Source: an uncultured Eubacteriales bacterium (GTDB taxonomy: Bacteria; Bacillota; Clostridia; Oscillospirales; Acutalibacteraceae). Taken from it: DNA of 5,262 nucleotides. Location: the NCBI GenBank assembly GCA_900313125.1, contig OMPZ01000276.1, positions 1 through 5,262 on the forward strand. Direction: 5' to 3'. Made by a program: the position numbers and the translations under genes. Every line of letters begins with the position of its first letter. Position 1 is the first letter of the stretch. Positions 1-5,077 of this stretch are shown one piece after another. The notes beneath the pieces were generated by a model. That model did not search any database. It had not been told where the DNA came from and was given only the letters and a program-made list of their open reading frames with translations.

Positions 1-22
1 AACTGTCGTCAGGAGATGATAC

Positions 23-98
23 GGGAGCTTAGCTCAGCTGGGAGAGCATCTGCCTTACAAGCAGAGGGTCATAGGTTCGAGCCCTATAGTTCCCACCA
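23..98 (+). tRNA. tRNA-Val (anticodon UAC)
   Basis: A complete cloverleaf can be drawn. The acceptor stem is 23-29 with 88-94 (GGGAGCT/AGTTCCC, one G-U pair). The D stem is 32-35 with 44-47, and the anticodon stem is 49-53 with 61-65. The seven-base loop CTTACAA carries anticodon TAC at 56-58. The T stem is 71-75 with 83-87 around the loop TTCGAGC. Base 95 is the discriminator A, and CCA is encoded at 96-98. UAC reads GUA and other GUN valine codons, depending on wobble modification. The 22 bases before it show no other tRNA, so whether it belongs to a cluster lies outside the window. Confidence 0.97.
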
Positions 99-99
99 A

Positions 100-129
100 C
101 CTCACCGCGTAACAGCGGTGAGGTTTTTT
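100..129 (+). terminator. Intrinsic terminator of the tRNA-Val transcript
   Basis: A perfect 9-bp GC-rich stem (CCTCACCGC at 100-108, GCGGTGAGG at 115-123) with a six-base loop is followed by six T at 124-129. It begins one base after the encoded CCA, so it ends the tRNA transcript and separates it from mntP. Confidence 0.93.
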
Positions 130-194
130 GTTGTGTAATAATCTCCCCCGCTTTTCAATAAAATATAGTATTGATCTTATGGGAGTGTGGGCGC

Positions 195-758
195 ATGGGG
201 ATCGCATGGATATTATCGGCAGCGGTCGGGCTTTCGGCTGACGCTTTTACTGTCGCCGTCTGCAAGGGTATCGGAATGAAACGCTGTAACGTCCGCTACG
301 CGCTTGCTGTGGCGGCTTTTTTCGGCGGCTTTCAGGCATTGATGCCGGTGGCAGGCTGGCTTTTGGGCTCGGCGCTTTCGATATACATATCGAGCGTAGA
401 CCATTGGATAGCGTTTTTTCTGCTGACCTTTATCGGCGCAAAGATGATACGCGGCGCGCACGTCGGCGGCAGCGAGGTCGTGATAAGCTCCTCGCCCGAT
501 TACGCCGAGCTTTTCGGGCTTGCCGTGGCTACGAGCATCGACGCGCTCGCAGTCGGCGTTACGTTCGCCTTTTTGAAGGTGAACATCTTCACGGCAGCCG
601 CGCTTATAGGCACCGTGACGTTCGCGCTGTCTTTTCTCGGCGTTGCTGCCGGGGCGCGTTTTGGCAGCAGATTTGATGAAAAGCTCCCTGCCGCCGGCGG
701 CTGCGTTCTGATCGCCCTCGGGATAAAAATACTGCTGTCGGGGCTTTTTGCGGCGTAA
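195..758 (+). CDS. mntP: MntP-family manganese efflux pump
   Basis: This is an integral membrane protein of 187 residues, the usual MntP length (about 188 in E. coli), which exports Mn2+ from the cytoplasm. It is built from two related three-helix halves. About six hydrophobic helices are visible, near residues 5-23, 36-56, 68-85, 105-128, 133-153 and 166-186. Each half carries a characteristic acidic motif: SADAF with Asp16 in helix 1 and ATSIDALAVG with Asp116 in helix 4. GGFQALMPVAGW (44-55) and DHWIAF (69-74) are also family hallmarks. I chose the ATG at 195 because GGGAG at 181-185 lies nine bases upstream and because it puts the first Asp at residue 16, as in E. coli MntP. An upstream TTG at 171 would add eight residues but has no ribosome binding site. 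The gene appears monocistronic. The roughly 65 bases between the tRNA terminator and the start are too short for a yybP-ykoY manganese riboswitch. No clear GC-rich terminator follows it. Confidence 0.93.
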   Translation: MGIAWILSAAVGLSADAFTVAVCKGIGMKRCNVRYALAVAAFFGGFQALMPVAGWLLGSALSIYISSVDHWIAFFLLTFIGAKMIRGAHVGGSEVVISSSPDYAELFGLAVATSIDALAVGVTFAFLKVNIFTAAALIGTVTFALSFLGVAAGARFGSRFDEKLPAAGGCVLIALGIKILLSGLFAA

Positions 759-1047
759 AAGCTTTGCTATATACAGTAAAAACCGTGAAAAATATATAAA
801 ATTGTAAATTTTTCGTGACCTACAGTCAATATTGACATAGATCGACACATACAAACTCTGTGAGCTTGATACGCAGTATTATGATATTTTAGCAATCATT
901 CACTAATTATTGCTTTTTAACTGCGTATTATTATTGACAATCATAATTATATGTGTTCGTTAAAATAAGCAATTTCTCGCAATAAACCTGTACAAAAGAT
1001 TTATATGAAAAAATTTATATATTCATAATTATTATTTCTTCTCGGAG
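759..1047. other. AT-rich spacer without a gene
   Basis: This stretch of about 290 bases between mntP and the padR promoter is strongly AT-rich. I see no convincing reading frame with a ribosome binding site on either strand. TTGACA hexamers occur at 832-837 and 934-939, but neither has an acceptable -10 element at 16-18 bp. The only clear structure is the nested inverted repeat at 869-928, listed separately. Confidence 0.6.
869..928. repeat. Nested inverted repeat in the mntP-padR spacer
   Basis: A perfect 9-bp outer dyad (ATACGCAGT at 869-877, ACTGCGTAT at 920-928) encloses a perfect 6-bp inner dyad (AGCAAT at 891-896, ATTGCT at 909-914) with a 12-base loop. There is no T run directly after it, so it is not a standard terminator. 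It could be a folded RNA element, a DNA-protein site or a small decayed repeat; the sequence alone does not decide. Confidence 0.45.
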
Positions 1048-1076
1048 TTGACATTTCAGCTTTTTTATAGTATAAT
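1048..1076 (+). promoter_or_regulatory. Consensus sigma-A promoter of padR
   Basis: TTGACA at 1048-1053 and TATAAT at 1071-1076 both match the vegetative consensus exactly and are separated by the ideal 17 bp. The predicted transcription start is near 1083, giving a padR leader of about 160 nt. A promoter this strong in front of a small repressor gene suggests that its output is held down by a bound regulator. Confidence 0.88.
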
Positions 1077-1095
1077 TATTTAAAGATATACTATA
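1066..1095. promoter_or_regulatory. Candidate PadR operator overlapping -10 and transcription start
   Basis: TATAGTATA (1066-1074) and TATACTATA (1087-1095) form a perfect 9-bp inverted repeat with a 12-bp spacer. Their centres are 21 bp apart, about two helical turns, as expected for a dimer binding one face of the DNA. The left arm covers the -10 hexamer and the right arm lies just past the predicted start, so a bound protein would block RNA polymerase. Autorepression is common among PadR regulators, which makes the downstream gene product the likely ligand; that link is inferred. A partial half-site, TATACT, occurs at 1213-1218 in the leader. Confidence 0.6.
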
Positions 1096-1104
1096 GATAT
1101 CTGT

Positions 1105-1203
1105 ATCGGTTTTGGGTCGAACGACTTCATGAGGTGTTCCGGGGCGCTGTTGCCTATGCCTGCGGCGACCGGCTTTCGGAAATGCTCTCAGTTCAAAACC
1201 GAT
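1105..1203 (+). ncRNA. Structured 5' leader of padR (candidate cis-acting RNA)
   Basis: ATCGGTTTTG (1105-1114) pairs perfectly with CAAAACCGAT (1194-1203), closing about 79 bases. Inside are two further plausible hairpins. GAAC plus ACTT (1119-1127, bulged G1123) pairs with AGGT plus GTTC (1132-1139) around loop CATG. GTTGCC (1149-1154) pairs with GGCGAC (1164-1169). An alternative pairing, TTCCG (1137-1141) with CGGAA (1177-1181), competes with the first hairpin. The interior is GC-rich, in contrast to the AT-rich flanks. It lies wholly between the promoter and the padR ribosome binding site and is not followed by a proper T tract. I do not recognise it as a known riboswitch class. Confidence 0.4.
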
Positions 1204-1241
1204 TTTATGATATATACTGATTGTGGAGAAGGAAAAAGACT

Positions 1242-1592
1242 ATGGGTATTTCAGAAAATCTCAAGAAGGGCACTTCTGAGCTGCTTATCCTCTATCTGCT
1301 CAAGAGCCAGGATATGTACGGCTACCAGATCGCCCACGAACTCAAGACACGCAGCGATGACGAGTTTGTTATGCCGGAGGGCTCTCTCTACCCCACGCTT
1401 TACAGGCTTATTGAAAAAGGTGTGGTTTCCGACAGAATGGAGATCGTCGGAAAGAGACTTCGCAAGTACTATCACCTCGAGCCTAAGGGCGTTGAGTATC
1501 TTGACTCCATCACCGAAGAATACAAACGTATAAACGAGGGTATTCGTAAGGTGCTGGACGGACTGCAGGCACAGGATACGCCGGAGAAATAA
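1242..1592 (+). CDS. PadR-family transcriptional regulator
   Basis: This is a cytoplasmic DNA-binding repressor of 116 residues, close to the size of the short PadR subfamily 2 proteins. The N-terminal winged helix-turn-helix covers about residues 8-83. KGTSELLILYLL (9-20) is the first helix, followed by MYGYQIAHEL (25-34), the diagnostic GSLYPTLYRLIEKGVV recognition region (47-62) and the wing GKRLRKYYHLEPKG (70-83). The remaining helix (about 84-108) should form the dimer contact seen in the family. The ATG at 1242 is chosen because AAGGA at 1229-1233 lies eight bases upstream; a TTG at 1221 would lie over this site. The gene stands alone, with its own promoter and terminators. It lacks the membrane-protein or ABC-transporter partner that often follows padR genes, so the target and effector cannot be inferred from neighbours. 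The operator-like dyad at its promoter suggests autoregulation. Confidence 0.95.
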   Translation: MGISENLKKGTSELLILYLLKSQDMYGYQIAHELKTRSDDEFVMPEGSLYPTLYRLIEKGVVSDRMEIVGKRLRKYYHLEPKGVEYLDSITEEYKRINEGIRKVLDGLQAQDTPEK

Positions 1593-1624
1593 ACTCGAAC
1601 TCAAGTTCAGTTCACCAGACCTGT

Positions 1625-1668
1625 AAAGGAGCGATGGGACTCACGTCTTATCGCTCCTTTATTTTTTT
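1625..1668 (+). terminator. Intrinsic terminator 1 of padR
   Basis: AAAGGAGCGAT (1625-1635) pairs perfectly with ATCGCTCCTTT (1650-1660). The helix continues inward through GGGAC/GTCTT with two G-U pairs to a TCAC tetraloop. ATTTTTTT follows at 1661-1668. It lies about 30 bases after the padR stop and is a strong rho-independent terminator. Confidence 0.93.
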
Positions 1669-1679
1669 ATAAATAAATT

Positions 1680-1718
1680 CCGCGGAGCACTTCAAGGTCG
1701 AAACGCTCCGCGGTTTTT
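1680..1718 (+). terminator. Intrinsic terminator 2, probably bidirectional
   Basis: CCGCGGAGC (1680-1688) and GCTCCGCGG (1705-1713) form a perfect 9-bp GC-rich stem with a 16-base loop. TTTTT follows on the plus strand (1714-1718). Read on the minus strand, the stem is preceded by AAAAA and followed by the T-rich AATTTATTTAT, so it can also end the convergent minus-strand transcript coming from the aminotransferase gene. Confidence 0.82.
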
Positions 1719-1782
1719 CATTATTACTTCGGCAATTAAATAATCGCAAACCAGTAATTTGTTTCTTAATCAGAGATACTTT

Positions 1783-1807
1783 GCGGGGGCTTTCCGGTCG
1801 CCCCCGC
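1783..1807. repeat. GC-rich stem-loop, REP-like
   Basis: GCGGGGGC (1783-1790) and GCCCCCGC (1800-1807) form a perfect 8-bp stem around a nine-base loop. The stem stands out sharply in an otherwise AT-rich spacer. Neither strand has a T run after it, so it is not a normal terminator. On the minus strand it lies in the 3' untranslated region of the aminotransferase message, where it could block 3' exonucleases. Interspersed intergenic palindromes often look like this, but a copy count would need the rest of the genome. Confidence 0.5.
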
Positions 1808-1868
1808 GCCCCTTCGGTTACAAAATAATATATTAATACTTTGCTTTATTTAGTCGCCGTATTAAAAA

Positions 1869-3041
1869 TTATTCCTTTATCTCGTCGAGGAACTCGCGTA
1901 TTCTCTTGAGCGCCTCTTTGATGTGAGCTACCGAATACGAATACGACACGCGCACAAAGCCCTCGCCGCTTTCGCCGAACGCATTGCCCGGCACTACTGC
2001 CACGCTCTTCGAGAAGAGCAGCTTTTCGGCGAACTCCTCGCTTGAAAGCCCCGTAGACTTGATGCACGGAAAAACGTAGAACGCGCCGAGCGGCTCAAAG
2101 CAGGTGAGCCCCATGTCGTTGAACGCCTTGACGATAAGTCTGCGGCGCATATCGTACTGCTCGCGCATGTGCTCTATATCGGCGTCGCCGTTTTTGAGAG
2201 CTTCGATCGCAGCGTACTGCGCCGTTGTGGGCGCGCTCATGATGCCGTACTGGTGCAGCTTTGTCATCTGAGCGATTATATCCGCCGGGCCGAGCGCGTA
2301 GCCCAGACGCCAGCCTGTCATGGCGTATGTCTTTGAAAAGCCGCTGACTACCACGGTGCGCTCGCTCATGCCCTCGATAGACGCGAACGAAACGGGCTTT
2401 GCGCCGCCGTAGGAAAGCTCGGCGTAGATCTCGTCGGAAAGGACGAGCAGATCGTGCTTTTCGATGACCTTTGCGATAGCTTCGTAGTCCTCCTTGCTCA
2501 TAGACGCGCCCGTCGGGTTGTTCGGGTACGGGAGAATGAGCAGCTTTGTTTTATCCGTGACCTTTTCCTCTATCTCCTCGGGAGTCAGGCGGAAGTCGTT
2601 CTCCGCCTTCGTCTCGATTATCACGGGCTTGCCGTCCGCCATTGTCGCGAGCGGCTCGTAACACACGAACGAAGGCTCGGGGATAAGAACCTCGTCGCCC
2701 TCCTCGAGAATGCATCTCATAGCCGCGTCGATAGCCTCCGAACCGCCGACCGTTACGAGAACGTCGGTGTCGGGCGAATACTCAACGTCAAAGCGGCGCT
2801 TGAAGTATGTGCATATCTCCTCTCGAAGAGCGGTGAAGCCCCTGTTCGGCGAGTAGAACGTCTTGCCCTTTTCGAGCGACTCGATACCTGCCTGACGGAT
2901 ATGCCACGGTGTTTTGAAGTCGGGCTCGCCCACGCTCAGCGAGATGACGTTCTCCATCTCGCTTGCGATGTCGAAGAACTTTCTGATACCCGACGGCTTC
3001 GTGTTCTTTATCTTACTGTTGAGAAATCTGTCGTAGTCCAT
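1869..3041 (-). CDS. PLP-dependent class I aminotransferase (AlaT/AspC-like)
   Basis: This cytoplasmic fold-type I aminotransferase has 390 residues, normal for the family. Visible landmarks: SGIRKFFD (17-24), VGEPDF (37-42) for the substrate carboxylate region, Tyr63 in FYSPN, the phosphate-binding VGGS (98-101), PNNPTG (173-178) with the Asn that contacts the cofactor ring, SDEIY (202-206) with Asp203 for the pyridine nitrogen, SGFSKTYAMTGWRLGY (234-249) in which Lys237 should form the Schiff base, and Arg364 in FVRVSYS for the substrate alpha-carboxylate. The catalytic set is complete. The adjoining Lrp-family gene recalls the B. subtilis alaR-alaT pair, so alanine-pyruvate transamination is a reasonable guess; aspartate, aromatic or N-acetyl-diaminopimelate substrates are not excluded. 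I chose the ATG at 3041 because it overlaps the upstream stop as TAATG, indicating translational coupling. An ATG at 3053, four codons earlier, is in frame but has GGG only one base before it. Confidence 0.9.
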   Translation of the reverse strand: MDYDRFLNSKIKNTKPSGIRKFFDIASEMENVISLSVGEPDFKTPWHIRQAGIESLEKGKTFYSPNRGFTALREEICTYFKRRFDVEYSPDTDVLVTVGGSEAIDAAMRCILEEGDEVLIPEPSFVCYEPLATMADGKPVIIETKAENDFRLTPEEIEEKVTDKTKLLILPYPNNPTGASMSKEDYEAIAKVIEKHDLLVLSDEIYAELSYGGAKPVSFASIEGMSERTVVVSGFSKTYAMTGWRLGYALGPADIIAQMTKLHQYGIMSAPTTAQYAAIEALKNGDADIEHMREQYDMRRRLIVKAFNDMGLTCFEPLGAFYVFPCIKSTGLSSEEFAEKLLFSKSVAVVPGNAFGESGEGFVRVSYSYSVAHIKEALKRIREFLDEIKE

Positions 3042-3526
3042 TATACCATACATTCCCTTTCGTCTTTATCTGAGGTAAGATTCTGCATATCGGTCATGTT
3101 TGACTTGTACTTGGTGAGGATAAAATGGGTATCGGCAGAGAGTACGGAGTCAAGCGGAGAAAGCCGCCTTGCCACGAACATTGCGATGTCCTGGATAGTT
3201 TCGCCCTTTACGAATACCGCAAGGTCGTAGTCGCCTGCCATAAGGTAAACGCCCTCTACCTCGTCAAACGCCATAATCCTCTCGGCGACCTCGTCAAAGC
3301 CCTTGTCGCGCTTGGGGGCTACTCTCAGCTCGATGAGAGCTCTCGCCTCGGAGCCGGGCACCTTCTCCCAGTTGATAAGTGCGTTGTAGGCGCGGATAAC
3401 TCCGGCGTCCTCAAAGCCCTTTATCTGAGCCCTGATGTCGTCGGCGGTAGTGCCGAGCATTGCGGCGAGCTCCTCGTCGGTGTATCTGCAATTCTCCTGC
3501 AAAAGTTCGAGCAAACGGTTTTTCAT
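3041..3526 (-). CDS. Lrp/AsnC-family transcriptional regulator
   Basis: This is a small DNA-binding regulator of 161 residues, the usual Lrp size. The N-terminal helix-turn-helix covers about residues 1-50 (LLELLQEN, then DEELAAMLGTTADDIRAQIK and GVIRAYNALIN). The RAM/effector domain runs from about 62 to 140, with the typical turn VYLMAGDYDLAVFV (93-106); in this family, amino acids bind there at the interface between subunits. The last 20 residues are a polar tail beyond the domain. The ATG at 3526 has an excellent ribosome binding site, AAGGAGAG, seven bases upstream. Its stop codon shares a base with the aminotransferase start, so the two proteins are probably made in a fixed ratio. By analogy with AlaR, it may control the operon in response to an amino acid. 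No separate promoter is evident in the 20 bp between it and the upstream gene. Confidence 0.93.
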   Translation of the reverse strand: MKNRLLELLQENCRYTDEELAAMLGTTADDIRAQIKGFEDAGVIRAYNALINWEKVPGSEARALIELRVAPKRDKGFDEVAERIMAFDEVEGVYLMAGDYDLAVFVKGETIQDIAMFVARRLSPLDSVLSADTHFILTKYKSNMTDMQNLTSDKDERECMV

Positions 3527-3546
3527 TTTGATTCTCTCCTTACTGT

Positions 3547-5031
3547 TTATGAATTTATCGGAAAATGAGTTTTATTTTCCGGATCGTCGGTATGTTTGTT
3601 TTCTATCATCGCGGCAAAAGCTGCCGTTTTGTAAGAGCCGCCCTCGTAGCGCACCATGCACACGGCTGCGTAGCCGAGAACGAGCCAGAAAAATTCGACC
3701 ATAAAGGTCACGTCGTAGATCATCGTCCTTTCAAAGAAGGCGTAAACGCAGTACGCCGCGATGAACGACGCAAGACACGGAAAAATATCGCTGCGGATAG
3801 TCGGCTTCACGGAGAATAGGTCTGTGACCATTCTCTTGCCGAGACAGACGGCAAACGCGATGAAAAGGAAAAATCCCACAGCCCCCGCACAGACGAACAC
3901 GGTGAGGTAGCCGTTGTGAAAGTCGCTGTACTTCATCTTGTTGTCGTTGTATCGGTTGCCGTATTTCGTGATCTCGCCCTTGCCAACGCCGAGTATCGGG
4001 TGGTGCTTTATGACGTTGATGCCCTGCTTGAAAAGCTTTATGCGTCCGCTGTCGAGGTTTTTGTTCTGATGCTCAAACGTGATCTTGTTCAGCTCGTCGT
4101 CGCTGTCCTCAAAAGCGTTTGAAGATTCCGACGGCGTGCTTATCGTCTGCGTCGCGCTTGTCTGAACGACAGAGCGCACGACGAATACGCCGGCACCGAT
4201 AACAACGACGAGCGCAAGCAGCGCGGCCGTTTTTCCGACGGTGTAGCCGAGCTTGAGCTCGTGCCCGCCGAAAAGCCTATAGCAAATATATATGATAGTG
4301 TAGCAGACTATGATGAGCATAGTCGCGTTTGAATCGGTCAGAAATATCACGGCGAGATTCAGCCCTGCCGAGATAAGTATTATCGCGCGTCTGAGCTTTG
4401 TCATCGGCTTGCCGGACGTTTTTTCAAAGAAATCGCCCTGCCACAGGATATGGCAGCAGAACATCGCGCAGAAGGACGTGAACGCCATGAGGTTCGGGTT
4501 GAAGTAGATGCCCGTAAATCGGTTCTCGTAAACGACGAGGTAGCCGAAATAGTACGACACGCTCCTGCCCACGCTGTAAAGCGAGATCAGGCTCAGCACG
4601 TTTATCACGAACGACAGCCACAGCATTATGCTGCACAAAGCGTATATCTCTTTGTATATCTTTTTTCTGCCCTCGACGTCGAGCGCTTCGGTGTGCAGCC
4701 CGTAGAACAGGAAGAATATCAGCGGCATATTCAGTATCATGCCGAGACTCTCCCAGAAGCCGCGGTCATAGCCCTGCACCAGCAGCGTTATGACGTTTGA
4801 GACTATAAACGCCGTCAGCCAGCCGTAATAGTTTACATTTTTTATATTAAAAGAATATATATATTTCCTGACGAAAAGCGACAAGCCCCAGAAGAAAATA
4901 AAAACTGCCGCCACTATCGCCGGAACACTTATATACCCGATCTGACAAAGGATCAAGTCGATGACGAACGCTATGCGAAACACCGTTGTGTTGTCGCGCA
5001 GTTCAGTCTTCCGAACGCTGCTTTGCTCCAC
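3547..5031 (-). CDS. O-antigen ligase/Wzy-like polysaccharide polymerase
   Basis: This polytopic membrane protein of 494 residues has about 12 hydrophobic segments, roughly at 17-37, 38-55, 69-86, 96-112, 130-152, 178-197, 216-232, 235-253, 268-287, 376-397, 413-432 and 444-460. The large hydrophilic loop at about 288-375 should be extracellular and carries the Wzy_C/WaaL signature: SGR (328-330), HHPILGVGKGE (343-353) and HNGYL (372-376). RFTGIYFNPN (171-180) and LTDSNATML (231-239) are also typical. Family members join or polymerise lipid-linked glycans on the outer face of the membrane. With a sugar transferase just upstream, a role in building exopolysaccharide or capsule is likely. The start is a GTG at 5031, supported by AGGTGA at 5041-5036. 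The loop contains a Ser/Thr- and acid-rich stretch (about 291-320) of unknown purpose. The exact glycan, and polymerase versus ligase activity, cannot be read from the sequence. Confidence 0.87.
   Translation of the reverse strand: MEQSSVRKTELRDNTTVFRIAFVIDLILCQIGYISVPAIVAAVFIFFWGLSLFVRKYIYSFNIKNVNYYGWLTAFIVSNVITLLVQGYDRGFWESLGMILNMPLIFFLFYGLHTEALDVEGRKKIYKEIYALCSIMLWLSFVINVLSLISLYSVGRSVSYYFGYLVVYENRFTGIYFNPNLMAFTSFCAMFCCHILWQGDFFEKTSGKPMTKLRRAIILISAGLNLAVIFLTDSNATMLIIVCYTIIYICYRLFGGHELKLGYTVGKTAALLALVVVIGAGVFVVRSVVQTSATQTISTPSESSNAFEDSDDELNKITFEHQNKNLDSGRIKLFKQGINVIKHHPILGVGKGEITKYGNRYNDNKMKYSDFHNGYLTVFVCAGAVGFFLFIAFAVCLGKRMVTDLFSVKPTIRSDIFPCLASFIAAYCVYAFFERTMIYDVTFMVEFFWLVLGYAAVCMVRYEGGSYKTAAFAAMIENKHTDDPENKTHFPINS
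3559..3581 (-). other. Hairpin at the 3' end of the polymerase gene
   Basis: CGGAAAAT and ATTTTCCG form a perfect 8-bp stem with a seven-base loop, within the last dozen codons of the polymerase gene and 18 bases before the Lrp ribosome binding site. No T run follows, so it should not terminate. It might protect or mark an mRNA end, or it may be chance within coding sequence. Confidence 0.35.
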
Positions 5032-5048
5032 CTAATCACCTGCCAATC

Positions 5049-5070
5049 AAAAGGGCTTTGACGCCCTTTT
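5049..5070 (-). terminator. Intergenic hairpin, possible weak terminator
   Basis: On the minus strand AAAAGGGC (5070-5063) pairs perfectly with GCCCTTTT (5056-5049) around a six-base loop. The four T at the 3' side can serve as a short U tract, but GATTGG follows, so termination should be partial. It lies between the sugar transferase stop (5078) and the polymerase ribosome binding site (5041), and could lower expression of the downstream genes or stabilise the upstream message. Confidence 0.5.
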
Positions 5071-5077
5071 CGCCGTA

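Noticed and set aside
1..22. Remains of another tRNA or gene at the left edge
   Set aside because: Twenty-two bases are too few, and no CCA end, tRNA stem or readable coding signal is present.
787..814. GAAAAAT/ATTTTTC inverted repeat shortly after mntP, as a possible terminator
   Set aside because: The stem is only 7 bp and almost all A-T, the loop is 14 bases, and no T run follows it. It is expected by chance in such AT-rich DNA.
213..854. Long open frame of 213 codons on the minus strand opposite mntP
   Set aside because: The translation is rich in Arg, Lys and His with no recognisable domain, there is no ribosome binding site, and it lies antisense to a clear membrane transporter gene.
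832..966. Additional promoters using TTGACA at 832-837 or 934-939
   Set aside because: No acceptable -10 hexamer lies 16-18 bp downstream; the nearest TAAAAT to the second one is at 21 bp.
1129..1533. Plus-strand open frame starting in the padR leader
   Set aside because: It overlaps padR in another frame, has no ribosome binding site, and its product is low in recognisable structure. The leader is better explained as folded RNA.
1821..1843. Imperfect AT-only palindrome just downstream of the aminotransferase gene as its terminator
   Set aside because: It has mismatches, no G-C core and no clear T tract. The bidirectional stem at 1680-1713 is the better candidate for ending the minus-strand transcript.
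2454..3230. Open frame of 258 codons on the plus strand opposite the aminotransferase and Lrp genes
   Set aside because: It is the antisense of two well-supported genes, has no recognisable domain, and reflects the GC-rich codon pattern of the true frames.
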